8,587 nucleotides of DNA from Candidatus Syntropharchaeum sp. GTDB taxonomy: Archaea > Halobacteriota > Syntropharchaeia > Alkanophagales > Methanospirareceae. The notes below the pieces were generated by a model, which saw only the letters and a list, made by a program, of their open reading frames with translations, was not told the origin of the DNA and made no database searches. Shown in pieces: positions 1 through 6,051 of this stretch (within the stretch, counting starts at the first letter, position 1; every line of letters begins with the position of its first letter). The stretch is taken from positions 1-8,587 of the forward strand of contig JADHYP010000059.1 of the NCBI GenBank assembly GCA_016782355.1, written 5' to 3'. The position numbers and the translations under genes are program-made.

Positions 1-712
1 CGGAAAGAAGGCGGTAACGGAAGTATGGGCTGGAGCAGAGGCGAAGACAGAAAAGGGTGGTGACCTGAATGCGATAGCGGATATAATCAAAAGTTCGACT
101 GCTCGTGAACACGATTTGAGCATGACCATGATGCTTTCTACATCACCCGAGCTCGTAAGCGGAGTGCCAAAGAAGAAGCACGAAATAATGGAGATAAAGA
201 TGAGCGGAGAGATAGAAAAGGACGTCGAATATGCACGCGAAGTGTTAGGGAAGGAAATAAGAGCCGGGGATGTATTCAAAGAAGTAGATTTTGTAGACGT
301 CACCGCGGTAACAAGGGGGAAAGGCACACAAGGACCTGTGAAGCGGTGGGGAGTCATGATACAGAATGCAAAAGCGCGGAGGTCAGGAAGAGGTCGTCAC
401 GTGGGTTGTATCGGCGCATGGAAACCTCGAAGAGTCCGATGGAGAACACCTCAGCTTGGGCAGATGGGGTATCAACAGCGAACAGAGTATAACAAGCGAG
501 TATTGAAGATAGGAGAGAATGGAGAAGAGATAACGCCAAAGGGTGGGTTCCTGAAGTATGGCATCGTGAGAAACGATTATATTTTGCTGAAAGGAAGCGT
601 TCCCGGACCGAAAAAGAGGCTTGTAAGAATCTCGCACTCGATAAGACCGCATCCCAAATTGAGCTTACCGGAGATTATTTATATAAGCAAGGAATCACAA
701 CAGGGACATTAA
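1..712 (+). CDS. rpl3: Large-subunit ribosomal protein uL3 (L3), 5'-truncated by window edge
   Basis: The frame is open from base 2 to the TAA at 710-712 and gives 236 residues, the C-terminal two-thirds of an archaeal uL3 (family about 330-350 residues). uL3 binds 23S rRNA near the peptidyl-transferase centre. The archaeal/eukaryal signature is clear: [12 protein letters not shown], then [22 protein letters not shown] (the tryptophan-finger region), [14 protein letters not shown], and a C-terminal block with [10 protein letters not shown] and [10 protein letters not shown]. The run before the first in-frame ATG (122) still matches uL3 (AVTEVWA near residue 4), so the true start is upstream of the window and the internal TTG/ATG codons at 116-122 are not the start. 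It heads the ribosomal protein cluster. A hairpin spacer separates it from uL4. Confidence 0.97.
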   Translation, partial: GKKAVTEVWAGAEAKTEKGGDLNAIADIIKSSTAREHDLSMTMMLSTSPELVSGVPKKKHEIMEIKMSGEIEKDVEYAREVLGKEIRAGDVFKEVDFVDVTAVTRGKGTQGPVKRWGVMIQNAKARRSGRGRHVGCIGAWKPRRVRWRTPQLGQMGYQQRTEYNKRVLKIGENGEEITPKGGFLKYGIVRNDYILLKGSVPGPKKRLVRISHSIRPHPKLSLPEIIYISKESQQGH

Positions 713-713
713 G

Positions 714-740
714 AAACCTTTCTTTCAAAAAGAAAGCTTT
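714..740 (+). terminator. A/T-rich hairpin after uL3, possible terminator
   Basis: Positions 714-725 pair with 729-740 (AAACCTTTCTTT against AAAGAAAGCTTT; 11 of 12 pairs, loop CAA), starting two bases after the uL3 stop codon. The same AAACC...TTTCTTT/AAAGAAA...GTTT design recurs around the accessory genes at 7630-7662 and 7696-7722, so this is a repeat family. Termination is inferred from position and T-richness; a processing site or inert repeat is equally possible. Confidence 0.45.
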
Positions 741-758
741 ACCAAAGAAATATTATAC

Positions 759-766
759 TTTATATA
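759..766 (+). promoter_or_regulatory. TATA-like box before uL4
   Basis: TTTATATA lies in the uL3-uL4 spacer. Archaeal transcription usually starts about 26 bases after the box centre, here near 788-789. This is within about four bases of the uL4 ATG at 792 and would give a leaderless or nearly leaderless mRNA. That fits the absence of a convincing Shine-Dalgarno sequence before 792. The whole spacer is A+T rich, so chance matches are likely. Confidence 0.45.
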
Positions 767-791
767 CAATAAGACAAGAGAAGAAAAAGAG

Positions 792-1652
792 ATGATAGAA
801 GAAGCAGAAAGGGAAACCAAAGTGCTGGACTTATCAGGGAACTTTGTAAGGGAAGTAACACTGCCTCCGGTATTTAAGGAAGAGTACAGACCGGACTTGA
901 TAAAGAGAGCGGTGCTCGCAATGCAATCACACCGGCTACAGCCAAAAGGTCCAAATCCGTTGTCGGGAAGAAATACGTCGGCAGAGAGCTGGGGTACCGG
1001 TAGGGGACTCGCAAGAGTGCCTCGTATAAAGTCAGGTAGAAGAGCAGCACGGGCTCCACAAACAGTCGGAGGAAGAAGAGCACATCCGCCAAAAATGGTG
1101 AAAGTATTGGCGCGTAAAATAAACAAGAAAGAAAGGAGAAAAGCGATAAGGTCCGCTATCGCTGCTACCATAGACACCGACCTCGTAAGAAGCCGAGGAC
1201 ATAAGTTCGGCGATGCGGTGGAGCTACCGATAGTAGTGGAAGATTCACTTGCAAGCCTGGAAAAAACCGCAGAGATAGAGGAATTTTTAAAGAGCATAAG
1301 TGTGTGGGATGACGTGCTCCGTGCGAGTGAACGGAAAGTAAGGGCAGGAAGAGGAAAGATGCGGGGCAGGAGATATAAGAGGAGAAAAAGTGTGTTGATT
1401 ATTATTTCCGGAGAAGAAGAAACGCCGGAGGATAAAAAGGTAAAAACGAAGGTTGACGATGTTTCCGTCAGGGTAGAGATGGAATCACCATCGAGGGATA
1501 AAAAAATAAAAAAGGGAGCGGGAAACTTACCCGGTGTGGATGTATCTTATGTTGAGGAGCTGAATGCCGAATTGCTCGCGCCGGGAACGCATCCTGGGAG
1601 GTTGACCATCTGGACAGAATCGTCAATATCAAAGCTTGCTACGATGGAGTGA
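792..1652 (+). CDS. rpl4: Large-subunit ribosomal protein uL4 (L4)
   Basis: This 286-residue protein belongs to the archaeal/eukaryal uL4 family, whose globular domain sits on the ribosome surface while a long basic loop reaches into the exit tunnel. Matching blocks are [18 protein letters not shown] (residues 11-28), [12 protein letters not shown] (32-43), the tunnel loop rich in G, R and P (about 50-101, including [14 protein letters not shown] and [11 protein letters not shown]), [12 protein letters not shown] (135-146), and the C-terminal NLPGVDV...LNAELLAPG. Archaeal relatives are usually about 250-260 residues. The excess here is a charged stretch at about 208-243, placed where relatives have a short linker before NLPGVDV. 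The ATG at 792 gives a slightly extended N-terminus. Its TGA overlaps the uL23 ATG by one base. Confidence 0.97.
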   Translation: MIEEAERETKVLDLSGNFVREVTLPPVFKEEYRPDLIKRAVLAMQSHRLQPKGPNPLSGRNTSAESWGTGRGLARVPRIKSGRRAARAPQTVGGRRAHPPKMVKVLARKINKKERRKAIRSAIAATIDTDLVRSRGHKFGDAVELPIVVEDSLASLEKTAEIEEFLKSISVWDDVLRASERKVRAGRGKMRGRRYKRRKSVLIIISGEEETPEDKKVKTKVDDVSVRVEMESPSRDKKIKKGAGNLPGVDVSYVEELNAELLAPGTHPGRLTIWTESSISKLATME

Positions 1653-1918
1653 TGAGAAAAGAAATGGAGATGAAACTGAAGCATATCGTGCCAAGTGAAA
1701 AAGCAACTCTGATGATAGATTCGGAAAACAAACTCCAGTTTATCGTGAATATGCGTGCGAATAAGAAAGAGATAGCGGAGGATGTAGAAAGAGTGTTTGA
1801 GACGCCGGTGAGAAGCGTAAGGACGATGATAACGTTTAAGGGAGAGAAGAAAGCAATAATAGAATTGGAAGAAGGAGATAAGGCGAAAGAGATAGCCACG
1901 TCACTTGGAATATTATAG
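1652..1918 (+). CDS. rpl23: Large-subunit ribosomal protein uL23 (L23)
   Basis: About 88 residues, matching the small archaeal uL23 that binds domain III of 23S rRNA at the exit-tunnel mouth and forms part of the docking site for SRP and chaperones. Recognisable blocks are IVPSEKATLMID at the N-terminal side (the family has xPxxTEKAxxxxE), KLQFIVNMRANKKEIAEDVE in the middle, and VRSVRTMITFKGEKKAIIEL at the C-terminal side. Start choice is uncertain. The ATG at 1652 overlaps the uL4 stop as TGATG, typical of coupled translation. An in-frame GTG lies at 1649, and ATGs at 1664 and 1670 would give N-termini (MEMKLKHIV, MKLKHIV) closer to usual family length. Confidence 0.95.
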   Translation: MRKEMEMKLKHIVPSEKATLMIDSENKLQFIVNMRANKKEIAEDVERVFETPVRSVRTMITFKGEKKAIIELEEGDKAKEIATSLGIL

Positions 1919-1931
1919 TTTAGGGACAAAA

Positions 1932-2663
1932 ATGGGGAAGAGAATAATAGCGCAACGGAGGGGAAGAGGGTCGTCCACGTTTAGGGCTCCTTCGCACAGA
2001 TATAAAGGGAATCTCGAGCACGTGAGGGTGAATGAGAATGAGACGGTATCAGGAATAGTTAAGGAAATAGCGCATGACCCTGCGAGGAGTGCACCCATTG
2101 CTCGCATACGGATAGAAAAAGTGGACCAAATAGAAGAGAGATTTGTAATCGTACCAGAGGGAGTTGGAGAAGGTGATGGGGTGGCTTATGGAGAATCAGC
2201 AGCGATAAAAACAGGAAATACATTGCCGCTTCGATGTATCCCGGAAGGAATTACGATTTGCAACGTGGAAGCAAGACCAAACGACGGCGGTAAGTTTGCA
2301 AGGGCTTCAGGCGGTTATGTTACGTTGTTAGCGCACGAACAAGAAACAGGGAAAACGCTTGTGGTGATGCCAAGCGGGAAGAAGAAATGGCTATCTTCAG
2401 ATTGTTTTGCCACGATAGGAGTGGTTGCCGGTGGAGGTCGAACAGAAAAGCCGTTTGTAAAAGCGGGGAAGAAATATCATAAAATGAAGACACGTGCGGC
2501 GAAATACCCCACGGTGAGAGGCGTGGCAATGAACCCCGTTGACCATCCTTTCGGTGGCGGTGGTCATCAACACGTTGGGAAGCCCAAGACGTCCGGTAGA
2601 GGTGCACCGCCCGGTAGAAAGGTAGGGAGCATAGCCGCAAAAAGAACCGGAAGAAAGAGGTGA
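1932..2663 (+). CDS. rpl2: Large-subunit ribosomal protein uL2 (L2)
   Basis: This 243-residue uL2 is a core protein needed for subunit association and an intact peptidyl-transferase centre. The archaeal N-terminus MGKRIIAQRRGRGSSTFR fixes the start at ATG 1932, 13 bases after the uL23 stop; the same frame opens upstream at 1905, but those nine residues do not match the family. The RNA-binding OB-fold and SH3-like body follows (GNTLPLRCIPEGI near 95-107, VVMPSGKKKWLSSDC near 144-158). The signature loop MNPVDHPFGGGGHQHVG is at 200-216 and includes Asp204-His205, equivalent to E. coli D228-H229. GKPKTSGRGAPPGRKVG then matches archaeal uL2. No anomaly seen. Confidence 0.98.
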   Translation: MGKRIIAQRRGRGSSTFRAPSHRYKGNLEHVRVNENETVSGIVKEIAHDPARSAPIARIRIEKVDQIEERFVIVPEGVGEGDGVAYGESAAIKTGNTLPLRCIPEGITICNVEARPNDGGKFARASGGYVTLLAHEQETGKTLVVMPSGKKKWLSSDCFATIGVVAGGGRTEKPFVKAGKKYHKMKTRAAKYPTVRGVAMNPVDHPFGGGGHQHVGKPKTSGRGAPPGRKVGSIAAKRTGRKR

Positions 2664-2672
2664 AAGAGAGAA

Positions 2673-3089
2673 ATGGCAAAGAAGAAAGCTAAAACTACGC
2701 TTAAAAAAAAGGAAGAGGAATTTACATATCGAGGATATACGCTGGCGAAGCTAAAGAAGATGAAGATAGAGGAGTTAGCGGAATTACTGGGTGCGAGGCA
2801 GCGAAGGAAATTGAAGAGGAAGTTGAGAGAGAACGAGGAGAAACTGCTGGAGGAACTTAAATCGGATAAGGAAAGCGTTAAAACACATTTACGGGATGCC
2901 ATCGTGCTGCCGGAGATGGTAGGGAAGAAGATAGGGATACACAGTGGAAAAAGCTTCGAATACGTGGAGATAAAAACGGAGATGATAGGGCATTATTTGG
3001 GCGAGTTTGCATTGACGCGTAAAAAAGTATTGCACGGAGCCGCGGGAGTAGGAGCTACGAGGTCTTCAAAATACGTGCCACTGAAGTAA
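2673..3089 (+). CDS. rps19: Small-subunit ribosomal protein uS19 (S19)
   Basis: This 138-residue uS19 belongs to the archaeal/eukaryal subfamily (about 130-150 residues), longer at the N-terminus than the bacterial protein. It sits in the head of the 30S subunit and touches A-site tRNA and bridge elements. A lysine-rich tail (1-15) precedes FTYRGYTLAKLKKM and a strongly charged helix (residues 31-70). The core is AIVLPEMVGKKIGIHSGK (76-93), FEYVEIKTEMIGHYLGEFA (95-113), and the C-terminal HGAAGVGATRSSKYVPLK (121-138), all close to archaeal uS19. It starts at the ATG nine bases after uL2, preceded by a purine-rich GAAAGAGAGAA stretch. There is no sign of a separate promoter. Confidence 0.97.
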   Translation: MAKKKAKTTLKKKEEEFTYRGYTLAKLKKMKIEELAELLGARQRRKLKRKLRENEEKLLEELKSDKESVKTHLRDAIVLPEMVGKKIGIHSGKSFEYVEIKTEMIGHYLGEFALTRKKVLHGAAGVGATRSSKYVPLK

Positions 3090-3113
3090 GTAAGTAAAGA
3101 GAAGAGAAGGAAG

Positions 3114-3596
3114 ATGGGCAGGGTAAAATTTTGCATGGATACGGAAACAGAAACCAAAATCGATCCGGAAACGACTGCGAAGGCTATGGTTTATGAACTC
3201 CACATATCTCCCAAACATGCGTTCGAGGTGTGCAGGGCGATAAAAGGAAAGAAAGTGACGGATGCGGAGGCATACCTGGAAGCGGTATTGGAAAAACGCG
3301 TGGCTATTCCTTTCAAACGGCATAAAAAGAAACTCGCGCATCGAAAGGGGCTGGAGAAGTGGTATGCCGGGAGATACCCGGTGAAGACGTGCGCGGAGAT
3401 ATTAAAATTGATAAGAGATGCGAAAGGCAATGCGGAATATAAAGGGCTGGACCCGGAAGTAACGAGAATATGGCATGTAGCGACGAAGAAAGGACGAACG
3501 TTAAAAGGGACAATGCCAAGAGCTTTTGGTCGTGCTACACCCAAGAACACGGATACGGTTACCGTTGAAATAGTGCTAAGAGAAGAAGGGAGTTAG
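3114..3596 (+). CDS. rpl22: Large-subunit ribosomal protein uL22 (L22)
   Basis: This 160-residue archaeal uL22 has a globular part on the 50S exit face and a beta-hairpin lining the exit tunnel. Matches are KIDPETTAKAMVYELHISPK (15-34), KHAFEVCRAIKGKKV (34-48), the archaeal insertion with KRHKKKLAHRKG (68-79) and YAGRYPVKTCAEILKLI (84-100), and the tunnel hairpin from about 121 to 145 (KKGRTLKGTMPRAFGRATPK). The start ATG follows a 24-base gap after uS19 that ends in a purine-rich GAAGAGAAGGAAG, a plausible ribosome-binding site. Length and domain order are normal. Confidence 0.97.
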   Translation: MGRVKFCMDTETETKIDPETTAKAMVYELHISPKHAFEVCRAIKGKKVTDAEAYLEAVLEKRVAIPFKRHKKKLAHRKGLEKWYAGRYPVKTCAEILKLIRDAKGNAEYKGLDPEVTRIWHVATKKGRTLKGTMPRAFGRATPKNTDTVTVEIVLREEGS

Positions 3597-3609
3597 GAGA
3601 AGAAAGTAA

Positions 3610-4269
3610 GTGATAGAGAAGATATTTGTGGCTGAAGGGATAAAGAAAGTAAGAATGAACGAATATTTCAGTAAAGAGTTAGAAAGAGCGGGCTATGGAG
3701 GAATGGAGATAAAAAGGACGCCGATGGGCACGCAGATAACGGTGCACGTCGAGAAGCCGGGGATGATAATAGGAAAAGATGGGCGGAGGATAAAAACGCT
3801 AACCGACGACGTAAACAGGAGACAAGAGCTGGATAACCCGCAGATAGACGTGCAGCCCATAGCGGTGCCAGACCTGAGTGCGCCGTTGATGGCGAATAGA
3901 CTTGCAAAGCTTATAGAGCGAGGCTGGCATTTCAGAAGGGCAGGCAGGTCAACGCTGCAACGAATAATGGATAAAGGGGCGTTAGGGTGCGAGATTATCA
4001 TGTCGGGAAAGCTCAAAGGACCTCGAGGTCGAATGGAGAAGATGATTGACGGTTATATAAAGCATTGTGGCGAGGTAGCAGAGGAAATAGTGGACCGAGG
4101 ATATGCAATAGCGAAGACTAAATCCGGAGTTATAGGTGTGCGGGTGTGGATAGTAAAACCTGATGCTAAGAGACCTGATGCTTTTCACATATTGGCAATA
4201 AATGAGAACGTAAAGGAAGAAAAGGGGGAAAAGAAAGAGGGAGAGGAAGGAAAGGAAAAGAAAGAATGA
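3610..4269 (+). CDS. rps3: Small-subunit ribosomal protein uS3 (S3)
   Basis: This 219-residue uS3 lies in the 30S head at the mRNA entry channel. An N-terminal block (KIFVAEGIKKVRMNEYF, ELERAGYGGMEIKRTPMG) leads into a type II KH domain with its GxxG loop, PGMIIGKDGRR (50-60). The S3 C-terminal domain follows (MANRLAKLIERGWHFRRAGRS at 94-114; GCEIIMSGKLKGPRGRMEK at 126-144; SGVIGVRVWI at 172-181). The tail after about 201 is only K, E, G and V and is encoded by an unbroken purine run. The start is GTG at 3610, 13 bases after uL22; it yields the family N-terminus and no better ATG is nearby. The stop overlaps the uL29 start as ATGA. Confidence 0.97.
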   Translation: MIEKIFVAEGIKKVRMNEYFSKELERAGYGGMEIKRTPMGTQITVHVEKPGMIIGKDGRRIKTLTDDVNRRQELDNPQIDVQPIAVPDLSAPLMANRLAKLIERGWHFRRAGRSTLQRIMDKGALGCEIIMSGKLKGPRGRMEKMIDGYIKHCGEVAEEIVDRGYAIAKTKSGVIGVRVWIVKPDAKRPDAFHILAINENVKEEKGEKKEGEEGKEKKE

Positions 4270-4478
4270 GCATATTTAGAATGGAAGAAATAAGAAAGAT
4301 GAGTGAAAAAGAGAGGAGGGAGGAATTGGAGAGTTTGATGACCGATTTGATGCGTGAGCGAGGGATAATAGCCACTGGTGGAGCTCCGGAGAATCCGGGT
4401 AGAGTAGGTGAGCTAAGAAGGGCAATAGCGAGGATAAAAACAGCCGAAGGAGAAAAGGGAAGGGAAAAGGAGAAATGA
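4266..4478 (+). CDS. rpl29: Large-subunit ribosomal protein uL29 (L29)
   Basis: This 70-residue, mostly helical protein matches archaeal uL29, a small antiparallel helical hairpin beside the exit tunnel next to uL23. The family pattern is visible in the order of blocks: MEEIRKMSEKERREELESL, the second half of helix one with LMRERGIIATGG, the loop PENPGRVGELRR, and the second helix AIARIKT. The basic/acidic tail (GEKGREKEK) comes from another purine-only run and is not conserved. It overlaps uS3 and aIF1 by four bases at each end (ATGA), so the three genes are probably translationally coupled. Confidence 0.95.
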   Translation: MSIFRMEEIRKMSEKERREELESLMTDLMRERGIIATGGAPENPGRVGELRRAIARIKTAEGEKGREKEK

Positions 4479-4774
4479 GCACGGAAGTTTGCCCTAAATG
4501 TGGATTGCCACAAGACTTATGCATTTGCAAGGAGATAGCAAAGGAGCAGCAGATGGTAAAGGTGTCAACGGTGAAGAGAAGGTTTGGGAAAATCATTACG
4601 GTGATAAAAGGAATAAATGAGAAGGAAGTGGACTTGAAGGGGCTTTCAAAAGAATTGAAGGGAAAATGTGCATGTGGTGGCACGGTAAAAGGTGGATGCG
4701 TTGAATTACAGGGTGACCAAAAAGAACTGGTAAAGAAAGCGCTGCGCGAGATGGGATACATGGATATAGATTAG
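4475..4774 (+). CDS. sui1: Translation initiation factor aIF1 (SUI1/eIF1 family)
   Basis: This 99-residue SUI1-domain protein is the archaeal counterpart of eIF1, which binds the small subunit near the P site and enforces start-codon selection. The N-terminus carries the archaeal four-cysteine cluster CPKCGLPQDLCIC (C6, C9, C16, C18), a probable zinc site. It is followed by EIAKEQQMVKV and the SUI1 fold: RRFGKIITVIKGIN, DLKGLSKELKGKCACGG, TVKGGCVELQGDQ and VKKALREMGY. The loop GKCACGGTVKGG is the family signature. A SUI1 gene between uL29 and rnp1 is standard in euryarchaeal S10/spc clusters. It overlaps uL29 by four bases. The cluster is then interrupted by repeat DNA. Confidence 0.95.
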   Translation: MSTEVCPKCGLPQDLCICKEIAKEQQMVKVSTVKRRFGKIITVIKGINEKEVDLKGLSKELKGKCACGGTVKGGCVELQGDQKELVKKALREMGYMDID

Positions 4775-4803
4775 TTAGGGTACCAAATCCAAAAAAGAAA
4801 AGA

Positions 4804-4820
4804 AACCACGAGATTTTACA
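4804..4820 (+). repeat. CACRAGATTW-type repeat, copy A
   Basis: AACCACGAGATTTTACA directly precedes the first 44-bp REP-like copy. It matches the terminal motif that recurs at 6913-6930 and 8464-8480 (same orientation) and, inverted, at 7099-7116, 7724-7741 and 8571-8587. No inverted partner was found downstream of it, so this may be half of a decayed element. Confidence 0.6.
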
Positions 4821-4864
4821 TAAGCCCTTACAGGGCTTGCGGGGTCGTGGGGCAGAGCCCCACA
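4821..4864 (+). repeat. REP-like 44-bp repeat, copy 1
   Basis: Two perfect palindromes lie in tandem: AAGCCCT-TAC-AGGGCTT (4822-4838) and GTGGGGC-AGA-GCCCCAC (4847-4863), joined by GCGGGGTC. The copy is identical to that at 6959-7002 and differs by one base from that at 4940-4983. It is far more G+C rich than the surrounding spacer. It lies between aIF1 and Rpp29 and could act as an mRNA processing or attenuation structure. Confidence 0.85.
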
Positions 4865-4922
4865 ATTAACTTATACAGAAGGGATAAAAATGCAGTGGAT
4901 TTTTTAGAGCTAAACGAATACA

Positions 4923-5234
4923 ATGAAAGTAACACAGGGTAAGCCCTTACAGGGCTTGCGGGGTCGTGGGGCAGAGCCACACAATATATTACGACATGAG
5001 CTGATGGGATTGAGAACGGAAGTGGAAGATAGCAGTAATAGCGATGTGAAGGGGCTGTGTGGAATCGTAGTGGACGAGACGAGGAATATGCTTGTTATAG
5101 AGAATGAGCGGGGGAAAGAGAAGAAGATACCGAAGACAGGGAATATATTCGTTTTTGAGTTGAACGGAGAAGTGCGAGTGAGAGTAAAAGGCGATATGCT
5201 TGTTTCAAGACCTGAGGACCGGATAAAGAAGTAA
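4923..5234 (+). CDS. rnp1: RNase P protein component 1 (Rpp29/Pop4), with repeat-derived N-terminus
   Basis: This 103-residue protein is archaeal Rpp29, which pairs with Rpp21 and binds the specificity side of RNase P RNA in tRNA 5'-end maturation. The conserved core begins at NILRHELMGL (residues 21-30) and continues with the Sm-like barrel: GLCGIVVDETRNMLVIEN, a basic KEKKIPKTGNIFVFEL, and VRVKGDMLVSRPEDR. Relatives usually start with a short MxxTPxNILRHELIG-type leader. Here residues 7-20 (KPLQGLRGRGAEPH) are encoded by a REP-like repeat. No ATG or GTG lies between the repeat and the core; the only alternative, TTG at 4956, is inside the repeat, so at least part of it must be translated. 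The gene sits between aIF1 and uS17, its usual place. Confidence 0.93.
   Translation: MKVTQGKPLQGLRGRGAEPHNILRHELMGLRTEVEDSSNSDVKGLCGIVVDETRNMLVIENERGKEKKIPKTGNIFVFELNGEVRVRVKGDMLVSRPEDRIKK
4940..4983 (+). repeat. REP-like 44-bp repeat, copy 2, inside the rnp1 coding region
   Basis: It is the same as the copies at 4821-4864 and 6959-7002 except for C to A at 4979. That base is the third position of a proline codon (CCC to CCA), so the change is silent in the Rpp29 frame. It breaks one pair of the second palindrome. The first palindrome (4941-4957) is intact and would form a hairpin 18 bases after the first base of the start codon. The frame carries no stop through the repeat. Confidence 0.9.
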
Positions 5235-5260
5235 AAATCTTAAATATTGTTTATGATTTA

Positions 5261-5268
5261 TTTATAAG
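5261..5268 (+). promoter_or_regulatory. TATA-like box before uS17
   Basis: TTTATAAG lies in the 60-base spacer between Rpp29 and uS17. A start about 26 bases after the box centre would fall near 5290-5291, just upstream of the ATG at 5295. This would give an almost leaderless uS17-uL14 mRNA. It supports ATG 5295 over GTG 5280, which would lie upstream of the predicted transcript start. The spacer is generally A+T rich, so confidence is moderate. Confidence 0.5.
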
Positions 5269-5294
5269 TTCATAGAATAGTGGGTAATTACGAG

Positions 5295-5612
5295 ATGAGA
5301 GATATAGGAATAGACGTCAGGATGCCGGAGAAGGAATGTGAAGATGTCAATTGCCCTTTTCATGGTAGGTTGTCGGCGAGGGGACAAATTATAGAAGGAG
5401 TGGTGGTAAGCGATAAAGCGCCGAAGACGGTCGTTGTTTTGAGGTCTTACCTGAAGAAAATAAGGAAATACGAGCGGTACGAGAAGAGGCGGTCAAAGAT
5501 ACACGCGCATAATCCACCCTGTATAGATGCAAAAGTGGGGGACGTGGTGAAGATAGCGGAATGCAGACCGCTGAGTAAGACGAAAAGCTTTGTGGTGGTG
5601 GAGAAGAAATGA
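5295..5612 (+). CDS. rps17: Small-subunit ribosomal protein uS17 (S17)
   Basis: About 105 residues from the ATG at 5295; an in-frame GTG at 5280 would add five residues. The N-terminus MRDIGIDV matches the archaeal family start (M-A-R-D-I-G), which favours 5295. uS17 is an OB-fold protein that binds 16S rRNA early in 30S assembly. Visible blocks are [12 protein letters not shown] (15-26), [20 protein letters not shown] (29-48), [19 protein letters not shown] (59-77), and [20 protein letters not shown] (81-100). These are the archaeal/eukaryal version throughout. The TGA overlaps the uL14 ATG as ATGA. Confidence 0.96.
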   Translation: MRDIGIDVRMPEKECEDVNCPFHGRLSARGQIIEGVVVSDKAPKTVVVLRSYLKKIRKYERYEKRRSKIHAHNPPCIDAKVGDVVKIAECRPLSKTKSFVVVEKK

Positions 5613-6007
5613 GGGGAGTGAAAGCGAAGGTGACGAAGGCGCTGCCAACCGGTGCACGTTTAGACTGCGTGGATAATACCGGTGCGAAGATATTGCAGAT
5701 AATAGCGGTGAAAGGATACAGGGGTGTAAAGAACAGGTATCCAAAGGCTGGAGTCGGGGATATGGTGATTGTAACGGTGAAAAAAGGAAGACCGGAAATA
5801 AAGAAGCAGATAGTGAAGGCGGTGATAGTGAGGCAGCGTAAGGAATTCCGGCGAGTCTCAGGGATGCGAGTGAAGTTTGAGGATAATGCCGCGGTTATCG
5901 TGGATGATAAAGGCTCGCCAACGGGTTCGGAGATAAGGGGACCGGTGGCGAGAGAAGCGGTGGAGCGGTTTTCAAAGATAGCTTCGGCAGCTACGATGAT
6001 TGTGTAA
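5609..6007 (+). CDS. rpl14: Large-subunit ribosomal protein uL14 (L14)
   Basis: This 132-residue uL14 binds 23S rRNA at the subunit interface and forms bridge B8. It matches archaeal uL14 along its whole length: [19 protein letters not shown] (9-27), [20 protein letters not shown] (29-48), [14 protein letters not shown] (50-63), [11 protein letters not shown] (72-82), [20 protein letters not shown] (90-109), and [18 protein letters not shown] (111-128). It overlaps uS17 by four bases. In most euryarchaea the next genes are uL24, eS4 and uL5. Here the coding sequence is followed by a T-rich tetranucleotide repeat and a tRNA gene, so the cluster ends at uL14. Confidence 0.98.
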   Translation: MRGVKAKVTKALPTGARLDCVDNTGAKILQIIAVKGYRGVKNRYPKAGVGDMVIVTVKKGRPEIKKQIVKAVIVRQRKEFRRVSGMRVKFEDNAAVIVDDKGSPTGSEIRGPVAREAVERFSKIASAATMIV

Positions 6008-6008
6008 T

Positions 6009-6029
6009 TATTTATTTATTTATTTATTT
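6009..6029 (+). repeat. TTTA tetranucleotide repeat after uL14
   Basis: About five consecutive TTTA units start two bases after the uL14 stop codon. The tract is strongly T-rich on the coding strand and has no stable hairpin, which resembles the U-rich terminators reported for archaea. It could end the ribosomal protein transcript, contribute to the tRNA promoter (BRE/TATA-like CCGAAATTTTAAAAA at 6030-6044), or both. Both roles are inferred. Confidence 0.5.
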
Positions 6030-6051
6030 CCGAAATTTTAAAAATGATATA

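Noticed and set aside
1905..1934. Extended uL2 start at 1905
   Set aside because: It overlaps uL23 and adds MEYYSLGTK, which does not match the family. ATG 1932 gives the standard MGKRIIAQRRGRG start.
354..4865. Many minus-strand open frames of 60-190 codons opposite the ribosomal protein genes
   Set aside because: Each lies opposite a conserved ribosomal protein gene, has L/S/F-rich low-information translation and no family signature. They result from purine-rich coding strands, which lack antisense stops.
4866..4877. TAACTTATACAG as the TATA box of rnp1
   Set aside because: It is a weak match in A/T-rich DNA and would imply a leader of about 25 bases without a clear ribosome-binding site. 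Read-through from aIF1 is equally possible.
4890..4907. Five-codon open frame (MQWIF) upstream of rnp1 as a leader peptide
   Set aside because: It is too short to distinguish from chance in A/T-rich spacer DNA, and no regulatory amino-acid run or attenuator fold goes with it.
4923..5234. rnp1 as a pseudogene disrupted by the repeat insertion
   Set aside because: The frame is intact from the ATG through the repeat to the end of the conserved core, the repeat carries no stop, and the core motifs are well kept. An in-frame extension fits better than inactivation.
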